Shown here piece by piece: positions 16,040 through 24,738 of a DNA stretch of 64,000 bases. The stretch covers positions 1-64,000 of the forward strand of contig JBMHCC010000045.1 of NCBI GenBank assembly GCA_049890115.1, written 5' to 3'. A program made the position numbers and the translations under genes. The notes beneath the pieces are model-generated. The model was not told the DNA's origin and ran no database searches. It saw nothing but the letters and a program-made list of their open reading frames with translations. Source of the stretch: UBA685 sp049890115 (GTDB lineage: Bacteria > Pseudomonadota > Alphaproteobacteria > Puniceispirillales > Puniceispirillaceae). Every line of letters begins with the position of its first letter. The first letter of the stretch is position 1.

Positions 16040-17320
16040 ATGGCGAACAAAAACCCCCTTATTTTTCGAATTTTTTCATCTTTTATTTCAGTTGGTCAGC
16101 TGACAATTTGTCTTGATGATGGCCGTAAACTCATTGCAAAAGGACAAGAAGATGGTCCGAAGGTGGTATTCTCACTGCCTGACACAAGGCCATTATATCA
16201 TTTTGTTAGACAAGCAGACCTTGCCATTCCTGAAGCTTATATGTCTGGCAAACTTGTTTTGATTGATACCAGCCTTGATGATTTTATGATCTTCCTCTTT
16301 TTGAATAAACAGGCATTTTATCGCACAAAACTGCAATATTTTCTGCGCTTCTTTGGTGCTATTGCCATGTGGTGCAAGGGGCAAATTAGGCACAAAGCTG
16401 CCAAAGCCAATGTGGCACATCATTATGATCTAACTGATTATCTTTATGATAGTTTTCTTGATGATAAACGCCAATATAGCTGTGCTTATTTCGAGAAGCC
16501 AGATGATAGCCTAGAGCAAGCCCAATTACAGAAGATTGCAAGACTAGCAGCAAAATTACGCCTTCGCCCTCATCATAAGATACTTGATATTGGCTGTGGT
16601 TGGGGCGAGCTAGCTTATAGCTTAGCAACCTTAGAAGATGACCTGCTTGTCAAAGGCATTACGCTGAGCGAAAACCAATCTGCCTATGCTAAAGATTTAG
16701 CACGCAAACGAAAATGCCAAAGCAGTCTGTCTTTTGCCTTGCAAGATTATCGTGATGAGACAGGCACCTATGATCATGTGGTATCAGTTGGAATGCTAGA
16801 GCATGTTGGTTACCAATCTTACCAGACCTATTTTAATACCGTATCAAGGGCATTAAAACCAACAGGGACAGCGGTCATACATACAATTGGCAAACAATAT
16901 ATGACCCATAGCAGAGCGCCCTTTATCCAAAAATATATTTTCCCAGGTGGCTATATCCCTGCCCTATCAGAGCTTACCAAAGCGATCGAAAAGACAGATC
17001 TTCATATCCTTGATATCGAAGCAATGCATATTCACTATGCTGAAACATTACGGCATTGGCGACAACGCTTTATCGCAAAACAAGATGACATCATCGCGCT
17101 ATATGATGAAAGATTTTTCCGAATGTGGTGTTTTTATCTGGTAAGCTGTGAATATTTTTTCCGTCTTGATGGCGGCGTTGTCTATCAGATACAATTAGCG
17201 AAAAGCCAAGGTGATAGCCCGTCCGAGCGAAGCTACATCAAAGATAAAGAACAGGACTATTTGAAAAAGCTATGTCAGATATCGACCCATTCTGGGAAAC
17301 TAAAGAGCTCAGTGAAATGA
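16040..17320 (+). CDS. cfa: Cyclopropane-fatty-acyl-phospholipid synthase, canonical active site
   Basis: Cfa adds a SAM-derived methylene group across double bonds of membrane phospholipid acyl chains. The 426-residue protein has the N-terminal lipid-binding domain and a methyltransferase domain with I-L-D-I-G-C-G-W-G. The residues that bind bicarbonate in E. coli Cfa are all present: Cys148 (Y-S-C-A-Y-F), Glu254, His281, Ile283 and Tyr366. I chose the ATG at 16040 because an AAAAGG site lies 8 bases upstream; GTG 16031 and ATG 16034 are in the same frame. Its end overlaps the YcgN-like gene by 49 bp. A second, divergent Cfa homologue lies at 26895-28094. Confidence 0.92.
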   Translation: MANKNPLIFRIFSSFISVGQLTICLDDGRKLIAKGQEDGPKVVFSLPDTRPLYHFVRQADLAIPEAYMSGKLVLIDTSLDDFMIFLFLNKQAFYRTKLQYFLRFFGAIAMWCKGQIRHKAAKANVAHHYDLTDYLYDSFLDDKRQYSCAYFEKPDDSLEQAQLQKIARLAAKLRLRPHHKILDIGCGWGELAYSLATLEDDLLVKGITLSENQSAYAKDLARKRKCQSSLSFALQDYRDETGTYDHVVSVGMLEHVGYQSYQTYFNTVSRALKPTGTAVIHTIGKQYMTHSRAPFIQKYIFPGGYIPALSELTKAIEKTDLHILDIEAMHIHYAETLRHWRQRFIAKQDDIIALYDERFFRMWCFYLVSCEYFFRLDGGVVYQIQLAKSQGDSPSERSYIKDKEQDYLKKLCQISTHSGKLKSSVK

Positions 17321-17724
17321 CAAAAGATGAGTGGGAATCATTATGTGATGGTTGCGGGAAATGCTGTGTCTTGAAGCTAGAGGATTATGACACTGCTGAA
17401 ATTTATTACACAAATGTGTCATGCAAATTATTATGTCCAACTTCAGCACAATGCACAGATTACCCTAATCGAAAACGCCATGTACCAGATTGTGTGATTT
17501 TAACGCCTAACAATTTGGATGAGATCTCATGGATGCCACAAAGCTGTTCTTATCGAAGGCTACATGAAGGCAAATCCCTGCCTGATTGGCACCCTCTTAT
17601 TACAGGCTCACAAGATGCGTTGAAAAGCTCGCCTCACTCAGTTGCTGGCAAAGTTATTCCAGAAGGCCTTGTCAAAGAAACTGATATGCCAGATCACCTT
17701 TATGATTGGGATTTTCCGCTATGA
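17272..17724 (+). CDS. ycgN: YcgN/UPF0260 family cysteine-cluster protein
   Basis: The biochemical role of this family is unknown. The 150-residue protein carries the family hallmark near its start, E-W-E-x-L-C-D-G-C-G-K-C-C, with further cysteines at C-K-L-L-C-P, a C-T-D-Y stretch and a C-S-Y-R-R-L motif, a pattern suited to metal or iron-sulfur binding. The F-W-E-T-K-x-L start agrees with family members, which supports this ATG even though it overlaps the end of cfa by 49 bp. The next small gene overlaps its stop (ATGA). Confidence 0.88.
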   Translation: MSDIDPFWETKELSEMTKDEWESLCDGCGKCCVLKLEDYDTAEIYYTNVSCKLLCPTSAQCTDYPNRKRHVPDCVILTPNNLDEISWMPQSCSYRRLHEGKSLPDWHPLITGSQDALKSSPHSVAGKVIPEGLVKETDMPDHLYDWDFPL

Positions 17725-17894
17725 GGTTATTACTTTATGGTCTTATTGCTTTGTTAATTGTGCTGTCTGTATGGCGTGGCACAATATCAGATGGCGCGCG
17801 TCCAGAATGGCATCATTGCAAAGAATCTTTGCTTGAAAAGGTGATTTTTAAAAATTGCACCCTAATTTATGAAGGTGATCAGCAACCAGCTTAG
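17721..17894 (+). CDS. Small single-pass membrane protein, function unknown
   Basis: This 57-residue reading frame begins with an ATG overlapping the stop of the YcgN-like gene (ATGA). It has a hydrophobic N-terminal segment (about residues 2-16) followed by a short tail with two cysteines. This could be a membrane anchor or a secreted peptide; the tail would then be periplasmic. The tight coupling to its neighbour is the main support. I do not recognise the family. Confidence 0.5.
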   Translation: MRLLLYGLIALLIVLSVWRGTISDGARPEWHHCKESLLEKVIFKNCTLIYEGDQQPA

Positions 17895-17913
17895 GCTGAA
17901 AAGGGGTTATCTG

Positions 17914-18078
17914 ATGGGTAAGATGGTGCGAAAAGGTGATTTGCCATCTAAAATCTGTGTCTTTTGCAATCGGCCATTTGACTGGCGCAAAAAATGGGCA
18001 AGAGATTGGGACAATGTTCATTATTGTTCTGAGCGTTGCAAAAGACAGGCCAAAAGCGAAGCACGCAAATCTGCCTAG
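17914..18078 (+). CDS. DUF2256 small zinc-finger-like protein
   Basis: A 54-residue basic protein with C-V-F-C, then W-R-K-K-W-x-R-D-W and Y-C-S-E-R-C, which is the DUF2256 pattern of four cysteines likely binding one zinc ion. Function is unknown; members are often found near photolyase or cryptochrome-like genes, and none is in this window. I chose the ATG at 17914 because it follows an AAGGGG site. The frame stays open upstream to 17869. Its stop overlaps the end of the ligase gene on the other strand. Confidence 0.8.
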   Translation: MGKMVRKGDLPSKICVFCNRPFDWRKKWARDWDNVHYCSERCKRQAKSEARKSA

Positions 18079-19658
18079 GGTATCAGCTTCAGTAAATTTG
18101 CCACATTATCAGCTTCTTCAGCATCCTTATCCCATCTGATGGCATGAAAACGCGGAAACCGCATTGCAACCCCGCTTTTATGACGGCGCGATGTGTGGAT
18201 TGAATCAAATGCCACCTCAACAACAAGGCGTGGTTCAACCTCTCTGACAGGACCGAATTTATTCACAGTATGGCTGCGAACAAATTTATCAAGACGGCGT
18301 AACTCCTCATCAGTAAAGCCAGAATAAGCCTTTGCCACAGGCACTAAATGCCTGCCATTGCCCTCATCCACCCACGCACCAAAGGTAAAATCAGAATAGA
18401 GTGATGAGCGCTTGCCATGACCTCTTTGGGCATAGAGAACAACCAAATCAGCTTGCAAGGGATCACGCTTCCATTTCAGCCATTGCCCTTTCACTCGCCC
18501 TGATAGATAGGGGCTGTCCTTTTGTTTTATCATCACCCCTTCAATCAAAGGGTTTTCACGCCCCTTTTGACGGAATGCTGCCACATCTTGCCAGCTTGTT
18601 GGTGATAATAACTCAGAGATATCCAGCCTATCATGTTGTAGGTGGCTGATAAATCTCTCTAGTTTTTGGCGTCGTTCCTGAAGTGGCAGCATGCGAATAT
18701 CATCCTCACCATCTATCAGAAAATCATAACAGCGCATAAAAACTGGTTGTCCTTCTTGCATTTTCTTAGATGGTTTTTTGCGATTAAGCCGTTTTTGCAA
18801 ATCATTAAAACTGCCGATGTCATCTGGTCTGCCAGCCAGCAATTCACCATCTAGCGTGCCTTGCCAGCTTGCATCAGTGACCATCTCGGGAAACGCTTGT
18901 GATATATCATCACCTGAGCGAGAAAATAGACGCACCCCATCTGATGCAGAAACAAGCTGGACACGCGCCCCATCCCATTTCCATTCAATCTGACAATCAG
19001 CAATAGGATAGTTATCAAGATCGCCTTCATCAAGCGGATGTGCCAGCATAAGCGGGCGAAACACAGCACGGCCATCTGCTTGTGGTCTGTCTGCCTTGCC
19101 TTCTAGCCAGTTAAATAAATCATCAAATGGCGGCGATAATAAAGGCCAGATTTCCTCAATATCTTCAATTTTTTTATCAAAGCTCTGGGCAATAGCAAGA
19201 CGCATCAGGCGCGCTGATACACCAACACGCAGACCACCTGTTGCCACCTTTAGCAAAGCCCATCTTTGCCTTTGATCCATTGCATCAAGATAATGACGCA
19301 TGGCCATTTCACTCTCTTTACGATTAGCATGTAACAAGGTTGTGATAATGGTGCCTAAATCAAAATCATCTGTCTGAGAAGCTGGTTTATCAGGCCATAA
19401 TAACGACACTGTCTCAGCCAAATCACCCACAAAATCATAGGATAGCGCGAATAAATCAGCATCACAGCAGCTCGCTGCTAAATCACGGATCATTTTGCCC
19501 TTTACATGTGGCAAGCTCAGATCGCCTGTTATCACAGCCACACCATAACCACGGCTATCACCTGATGTTTGCGACAGCCAATCTGATAGGTAGGCTAATT
19601 TTGCATTGCGGCGTGGACTAAATACTAACTGTTCCAAAAGGGCAGCAAAACGTCTCAT
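18075..19658 (-). CDS. Ligase-associated ATP-dependent DNA ligase (LigC-type)
   Basis: This ATP-dependent DNA ligase belongs to the family called cisplatin damage response ligase, an accessory enzyme separate from the NAD-dependent replicative LigA. In 527 residues it has an N-terminal domain, the nucleotidyl-transferase core with adenylated Lys227 in the K-W-D-G motif, downstream ligase motifs including E-G-V-M-I-K and the W-L-K-W-K-R motif V, and an OB-fold domain ending with conserved H-x-S-R-R-H-K-S-G-V-A-M-R-F-P-R. Its start overlaps the stop of the exonuclease gene, so the two are coupled. It is part of a four-gene repair set. Confidence 0.92.
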   Translation of the reverse strand: MRRFAALLEQLVFSPRRNAKLAYLSDWLSQTSGDSRGYGVAVITGDLSLPHVKGKMIRDLAASCCDADLFALSYDFVGDLAETVSLLWPDKPASQTDDFDLGTIITTLLHANRKESEMAMRHYLDAMDQRQRWALLKVATGGLRVGVSARLMRLAIAQSFDKKIEDIEEIWPLLSPPFDDLFNWLEGKADRPQADGRAVFRPLMLAHPLDEGDLDNYPIADCQIEWKWDGARVQLVSASDGVRLFSRSGDDISQAFPEMVTDASWQGTLDGELLAGRPDDIGSFNDLQKRLNRKKPSKKMQEGQPVFMRCYDFLIDGEDDIRMLPLQERRQKLERFISHLQHDRLDISELLSPTSWQDVAAFRQKGRENPLIEGVMIKQKDSPYLSGRVKGQWLKWKRDPLQADLVVLYAQRGHGKRSSLYSDFTFGAWVDEGNGRHLVPVAKAYSGFTDEELRRLDKFVRSHTVNKFGPVREVEPRLVVEVAFDSIHTSRRHKSGVAMRFPRFHAIRWDKDAEEADNVANLLKLIP

Positions 19659-20686
19659 TCTTCTGCCTCATCTTCATAGCCAATCAGTGATAACGCTTTG
19701 GCAGATATGCCCTGTTTACTAAGAGCCAGCACAAGAGCATCTTCATTGCCATGAGTGACCCAGACCTGACGTGCTTTGACCTCTTTGATAGTCATAAGCA
19801 AATCATCCCAATCAGCATGATCTGATAAGATCAATGGCACCTCAACGCCGCGCTGTCTAGCTCTTGCTTTGACTTGCATCCAGCCAGATGCAAAACAGAT
19901 AAGCGGGTCAGGTAATCGCGCTGCCCAACTGCTGCCAAGTGCTGATGGCGGCCCTAGAATAATCTTACCTGCTAAATCAGAATTTGCGACACCACGCCTG
20001 CCTGTTGTTGCTGGCAAAAGCTGCCCTAAATCAACATTTTCACTTTGGTAATAATCGCATAATTTTGCCAAAGCACCATGAATGTAAATTGGCTCATCAT
20101 AACCTGTTTTACGCAATAAGGTGATAACACGTTGCGCCTTACCAAGCGCATAGGCACCGATAAAACAACTGCGTTCTGGAAATAGCTGGCGTATTTTCAT
20201 CAGTTTCGCAATTTCATCTGCTGGTTCTGGATGACGAAAAACAGGCAAGCCAAACGTCGCCTCTGTAATGAAAATATCACAAGGAACCACATCAAAAGGC
20301 GCACAGGATGGATCATATTTTCGCTTATAATCACCAGCTGCGATGATGCGCGTCCCCTGATAATCTAGGATGATTTGCGCACTACCAAGCACATGACCTG
20401 CTGATGCCAGAGTGAGCCTCGCCCCGCCTATTTCAATAGGTTGATGATACTCAAGACCAATGGTTTCACTTGCAAAATCAGCCCCATAACGCAACGCCAT
20501 AATGGCAAGCGTTTGCGGCGTGGCTATAACCTTATGATGGCCAGCTCTGGCATGATCAGCGTGACCATGCGTGATCAGCGCGTTTTTGACAGGACGAACA
20601 GGGTCAATATAAGCATCTAGCGGCTTAACATAGACCCCCTCACCTCTAACCTCTATCCAGCTATGTGAAATCGCTTCATCTGCCAT
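19655..20686 (-). CDS. Ligase-associated DNA damage response exonuclease (MBL fold)
   Basis: A 343-residue metallo-beta-lactamase-fold nuclease of the SNM1/CPSF-like group. The metal-binding H-x-H-x-D-H motif is at residues 40-45 (H-G-H-A-D-H), with a second D-H-A-D motif towards the C-terminus typical of beta-CASP proteins. By family it processes DNA ends at lesions together with the coupled ligase, helicase and PdeM. It reads into the ligase gene with a 4-bp overlap. Confidence 0.9.
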   Translation of the reverse strand: MADEAISHSWIEVRGEGVYVKPLDAYIDPVRPVKNALITHGHADHARAGHHKVIATPQTLAIMALRYGADFASETIGLEYHQPIEIGGARLTLASAGHVLGSAQIILDYQGTRIIAAGDYKRKYDPSCAPFDVVPCDIFITEATFGLPVFRHPEPADEIAKLMKIRQLFPERSCFIGAYALGKAQRVITLLRKTGYDEPIYIHGALAKLCDYYQSENVDLGQLLPATTGRRGVANSDLAGKIILGPPSALGSSWAARLPDPLICFASGWMQVKARARQRGVEVPLILSDHADWDDLLMTIKEVKARQVWVTHGNEDALVLALSKQGISAKALSLIGYEDEAEE

Positions 20687-20705
20687 TTTCTAATGCGATA
20701 AAAAT

Positions 20706-21395
20706 CTAGCCTTTCATGCCGAACATTTTGTTCCATGCATCGCCAGACAGATCACGCAAATCAGCCCGAAATTCCTGACCAGCTTTCATGCCGTTCTCGA
20801 CACCTTTATGGCTAAACATGCGTGCCCGCCAGGCGCTCACATGCGGATAATCTTCTATTGTGACACCTTGATCATAATAGGTTCTCGTCCACGGGAAGAT
20901 TGCGATATCAGCAATGCTCATCTCATTGCCAACGAGATAATCACCTGCTTTTTGCAAGCGTCTTTCCAAAACACCATAAAGGCGGTTTGCTTCATTTTCA
21001 TAGCGTTCAATTGCATAAGGGACTTTTTCTTTGGCGTATTTGGTAAAATGATGCGCCTGACCAAGCATGGGACCAAATCCGCCCATTTGCCACATTAGCC
21101 ACTCTGTCACAGCAATTTTACCGCGCTCATCTTGTGGCATCAGCTTGCCTGTTTTCTGAGCCAGATACAGCAGAATAGCGCCTGATTCAAAAACGCTAAC
21201 AGCTTCGCCATCTGGACCATCAGGATCAATGATAGCAGGCATTCTATTATTTGGCGAAAAAGCCAGGAATTCTGGTGCAAATTGGTCACCTTTGCCAATA
21301 TTGATCATCTTTAATTCATAAGGCAGCTCTAACATCTCTAGCGCGATAGAGATTTTGTGACCATTAGGTGTTGGCCAGAAATAAAGTTCGATCAT
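20706..21395 (-). CDS. Glutathione S-transferase, YfcG/Ure2-like
   Basis: A 229-residue GST with an N-terminal thioredoxin-like domain (L-Y-F-W-P-T-P-N-G-H-K start, E-S-G-A-I-L-L-Y-L glutathione-binding motif) and an all-helical C-terminal domain. The T-P-N-G-H-K motif is typical of the nu/YfcG-YghU class, which acts on organic peroxides and disulfides. I chose the ATG at 21395, preceded by GGAGA; the frame remains open upstream to 21455. It lies between the two halves of the ligase-associated repair set and 19 bp upstream of the exonuclease gene, so it is probably cotranscribed with exonuclease and ligase. Confidence 0.9.
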   Translation of the reverse strand: MIELYFWPTPNGHKISIALEMLELPYELKMINIGKGDQFAPEFLAFSPNNRMPAIIDPDGPDGEAVSVFESGAILLYLAQKTGKLMPQDERGKIAVTEWLMWQMGGFGPMLGQAHHFTKYAKEKVPYAIERYENEANRLYGVLERRLQKAGDYLVGNEMSIADIAIFPWTRTYYDQGVTIEDYPHVSAWRARMFSHKGVENGMKAGQEFRADLRDLSGDAWNKMFGMKG

Positions 21396-21499
21396 TGTAA
21401 TGAAATCTCCAAAAAAAATAGGACAGCTTGCTGGACAAGTTATATACCCAAACATAAGTCAATCTGGATTATATTCTAGTTAAGTTTTAGATTCTATTT

Positions 21500-23953
21500 A
21501 TGCCGAACTCAATGCGCACAAGCACAGCTTTGTTACCTGATTTATTTGCTAATTGGTTTGCCACAAAAGGCTGGCAACCTCATCCGCATCAGCTAGAGAT
21601 GCTGGAAAACTGGCAAAATGGGCGTTCTGCTTTGTTAATTGCGCCAACTGGTGCAGGTAAAACCTTGTCAGGCTTTCTGCCGACGCTGGTGGATTTGCAT
21701 AAGCAAATGGCAGCAGCAGGTGATCAGCTGCCAGATGGCATTCATACGATTTATGTGTCGCCATTAAAGGCATTGGCAACTGATATAGCACGCAATCTCA
21801 CTGCACCTGTTGCTGAAATGGGTATTGATATTGCAATAGAAACAAGAACGGGTGATACCCCGCAGGCAAAACGAAATCGCCAGCGGCAAAAACCACCTCA
21901 TATATTGCTAACCACCCCTGAATCTCTGGAATTAATGCTTGCCTGGCCAGAGGCAGAACAAATTTTTGGCAGTCTGAAATCTGTGGTGATTGATGAAATT
22001 CATGCTTTATCAGGCACGAAACGCGGTGATTTATTATCACTTAGTCTGGCAAGATTGCGTTCAATGACCACAAAATTACGCATGTGTGGCCTATCTGCCA
22101 CTGTCGCTAATCCTGATATTTTTGCTGGCTTGCTTGCTGATGATCCCAAAGATGTTACGATTTTCAAACCAGCTTTGGTAAAAGATATTCACATCAGTAT
22201 GTTACAAGCCCAAGAAGAGCTGCCTTGGGCAGGTCATTCAGCGCATTATGCCTTGTTTGAAATTTATGAATATCTGCGCAATCACAATAAAACGCTGATT
22301 TTTGTCAATACCAGAGCGCAAGCAGAATTACTGTTTCAAGCTTTATGGATGATGAATGATGATAATCTGAAAATCGGACTGCATCATGGCTCATTAGATG
22401 TTGCTCAAAGACGTAAAGTCGAAGCCTATATGGCAAAAGGAGCGCTTGATGCTGTGGTGGCCACATCATCTTTGGATCTCGGCATTGACTGGGCAGATAT
22501 CGATCTGGTCATCCAGATTGGCGCACCCAAGGGGGTATCACGGCTGGTGCAACGTATTGGGCGTGCTGGCCACAGGCTGGATCAGCCATCCAAAGCTGTG
22601 TTGGTGCCAGCGAACAGGTTCGAGGTATTAGAATGTATCGCTGCGATTGAATGTGTGAAATCATTACAATTAGATGATAGCCCGCCTCATGATGGGGCAT
22701 TGGATGTGCTAGCACAACATATTGTCGGCATAGCCGTTGCTGGCCCTTTTGATGCTGATAGCCTATACCAACAAGTTATCAAAGCACCACCCTATGCCAC
22801 CCTTACCAGAGATAGCTTTGATGAGGTGCTAGATTTTGTCGCAACTGGCGGCTATGCCTTGCAGCATTACAGCCAATTTCACAGGCTGGTAAAAGGCATT
22901 GATGGCTTATGGCGTATCGCTAATCCACAGGTGGCACAAAGATGGCGCATGAATATTGGCACCATTGTTGAAACAGTCACAATGAAGGTAAAGCTGAAAT
23001 CTGGTCCTGTTCTGGGTGAAATTGAAGAATATTTTGTCCAGAATTTAACAGCTGGCGATCATTTTATCTTTGCCGGTCGCATGTTGGAATATCGCGGCAT
23101 TAAAGCCAATATGGTTGAAACCACTTTATCAACTGCCAGCGAACCAAAAGTGCCTGCCTATGCTGGTGGTCGCCTGCCGCTATCGCAAAACTTAGCCGAT
23201 ACTGTGCGTGCTGTTTTGCAAGATGAAAGCCGTTGGCGCCACTTACCAGATGATGTCTCATGGTGGCTGAATTTACAAAAGAGACGCTCTGGCATTCCTG
23301 GCAAGGATAAATTGCTGGTTGAAAGCTTCAAGCGTGGTCAGAAATATTACCTTGTTGCCTATTGCTTTGAAGGTCGCAATGCGCATCAAACACTTGGCAT
23401 GTTATTGACCAAACGCATGGAAAGAATGGGGTTTGGGCCACTTGGCTTTGTGGCGACAGATTATGCTGTTGCTGTCTGGTCTGTTTATCCTGCCAAACAG
23501 CCAGAGGCGCTGTTTCACCCTGATTTATTAGGTGATGATTTAGAAGAATGGATGGCAGAATCAACTATGTTGAAACGGTCATTTCGCGCTGTTGCGACCA
23601 TTGCTGGCTTGTTGGAAAAACGCCTGCCTGGCCAGGAAAAAACAGGCAAGCAAATGACTGTCAATTCAGATCTTATCTATGATGTATTACGCCGTCATCA
23701 ACCAGATCACCTGTTGTTAAAAGCAACTGCTCAGGATGCTGCAAGAGGTCTGACAGATATCCGCCGTCTATCAGATATGCTTGCACGTTTTTCAGACAAA
23801 ATAGATTTCTGGGAATTAGATTATATTAGCCCAATGGCTGTGCCATTAATGCTAGAGGTTGGGCGCGAATCTGTAACAGCAAGTGGTGTCGAAGTGTTGC
23901 TAGAAGAATTGCAAGATGAGCTTTTACAAGAAATGCAGGCATTAACGCAATGA
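21500..23953 (+). CDS. Ligase-associated DEXH-box helicase (Lhr-like)
   Basis: An 817-residue superfamily 2 helicase of the Lhr type. Walker A is A-P-T-G-A-G-K-T at residues 48-55, the DEXH box is V-I-D-E-I-H, motif III is G-L-S-A-T, and motif VI reads R-I-G-R-A-G-H-R. The long C-terminal part is the Lhr-like winged-helix and accessory region. It matches the ligase-associated DNA damage response helicase in architecture and by its direct coupling to pdeM, whose start overlaps its stop (ATGA). Lhr-type enzymes unwind 3'-tailed DNA and RNA:DNA duplexes. Confidence 0.92.
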   Translation: MPNSMRTSTALLPDLFANWFATKGWQPHPHQLEMLENWQNGRSALLIAPTGAGKTLSGFLPTLVDLHKQMAAAGDQLPDGIHTIYVSPLKALATDIARNLTAPVAEMGIDIAIETRTGDTPQAKRNRQRQKPPHILLTTPESLELMLAWPEAEQIFGSLKSVVIDEIHALSGTKRGDLLSLSLARLRSMTTKLRMCGLSATVANPDIFAGLLADDPKDVTIFKPALVKDIHISMLQAQEELPWAGHSAHYALFEIYEYLRNHNKTLIFVNTRAQAELLFQALWMMNDDNLKIGLHHGSLDVAQRRKVEAYMAKGALDAVVATSSLDLGIDWADIDLVIQIGAPKGVSRLVQRIGRAGHRLDQPSKAVLVPANRFEVLECIAAIECVKSLQLDDSPPHDGALDVLAQHIVGIAVAGPFDADSLYQQVIKAPPYATLTRDSFDEVLDFVATGGYALQHYSQFHRLVKGIDGLWRIANPQVAQRWRMNIGTIVETVTMKVKLKSGPVLGEIEEYFVQNLTAGDHFIFAGRMLEYRGIKANMVETTLSTASEPKVPAYAGGRLPLSQNLADTVRAVLQDESRWRHLPDDVSWWLNLQKRRSGIPGKDKLLVESFKRGQKYYLVAYCFEGRNAHQTLGMLLTKRMERMGFGPLGFVATDYAVAVWSVYPAKQPEALFHPDLLGDDLEEWMAESTMLKRSFRAVATIAGLLEKRLPGQEKTGKQMTVNSDLIYDVLRRHQPDHLLLKATAQDAARGLTDIRRLSDMLARFSDKIDFWELDYISPMAVPLMLEVGRESVTASGVEVLLEELQDELLQEMQALTQ

Positions 23954-24645
23954 CAGCTCAAGACACAATTCAGGTAAGATTTCATGGCCATGATTTATTA
24001 TTATGCGCTGATGGCACAATTTTTTTCCCCGACAAACATTATCTGCTGGTATCTGATTTACATCTAGAAAAAGGAGCAGCTCTATCGACAGCAGCGCCAA
24101 TTCCGCAATTTGATACAGCTGACACGCTGGCGCGGCTACAAACAACAATAACCAGATTTAACCCGCAAAAAATCATCTGCCTTGGTGATAGCTTTCATAG
24201 CAACGAACGTGCCTTTCGCATGCCAGCAACCTATAGTGACCAGTTACAGAAAATGGGGGAACTGGCCGAATTTATCTGGATCACAGGCAATCATGACAGC
24301 ATCTTGCCAGACCGCCTTCCTGGCAAGATCTATACTGATTATCAGATTGATAATCTCAGGCTTACTCATGAAGCTGATAATCTGCCAATGACACCAACCT
24401 TATCCGGGCATTTTCATCCAAAGGCACGCATTAAATTACGTGCCCGCCATTTATCAACACGCTGTTTTGTCCAAAATAGCTTGAATATTATCATGCCTGC
24501 CTTTGGCAGCTATACAGGCGGCCTTAATATTATTGATAAAGCATTTGCCCCTTTTATCGACAAGCAGACACGCCTTTATCTATGTCATGATAACCGCATT
24601 TATGGGCTGCCATTTAAAGCTGCAAAATTAACAAAATCGCTATAA
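23950..24645 (+). CDS. pdeM: Ligase-associated DNA damage response endonuclease PdeM
   Basis: A 231-residue calcineurin-like metallophosphoesterase with the complete metal-binding set: Asp36 and His38 (S-D-L-H-L-E-K-G), Asp80 (L-G-D-S-F-H-S), the G-N-H-D motif and the G-H-F-H motif. PdeM is the nuclease partner of the ligase-associated helicase, and the 4-bp overlap with that gene supports the assignment. It closes the rightward half of the repair set. Confidence 0.92.
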   Translation: MTAQDTIQVRFHGHDLLLCADGTIFFPDKHYLLVSDLHLEKGAALSTAAPIPQFDTADTLARLQTTITRFNPQKIICLGDSFHSNERAFRMPATYSDQLQKMGELAEFIWITGNHDSILPDRLPGKIYTDYQIDNLRLTHEADNLPMTPTLSGHFHPKARIKLRARHLSTRCFVQNSLNIIMPAFGSYTGGLNIIDKAFAPFIDKQTRLYLCHDNRIYGLPFKAAKLTKSL

Positions 24646-24674
24646 CTGACAATGAATAATATTAGATAAAGTTT

Positions 24675-24700
24675 AAATCCGCATGGTGGAAAGACCCGTA
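24675..24700 (+). promoter_or_regulatory. Candidate ECF-sigma (RpoE/ChrR-type) promoter A
   Basis: AAATCC (24675-24680), exactly 16 bp, then CGTA (24697-24700, reading on as CGTATAAG). The same spacing recurs at 28134-28159 and, on the minus strand, 30697-30722. As I recall it, the Rhodobacter sphaeroides sigma-E consensus is TGATCC, 18 bp, TAAGA, which is the same geometry. It would start an mRNA about 30 bases before the FAD oxidoreductase. Confidence 0.55.
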
Positions 24701-24738
24701 TAAGTGATTATAATTAATAAGGTATTTTGAGGGACATT

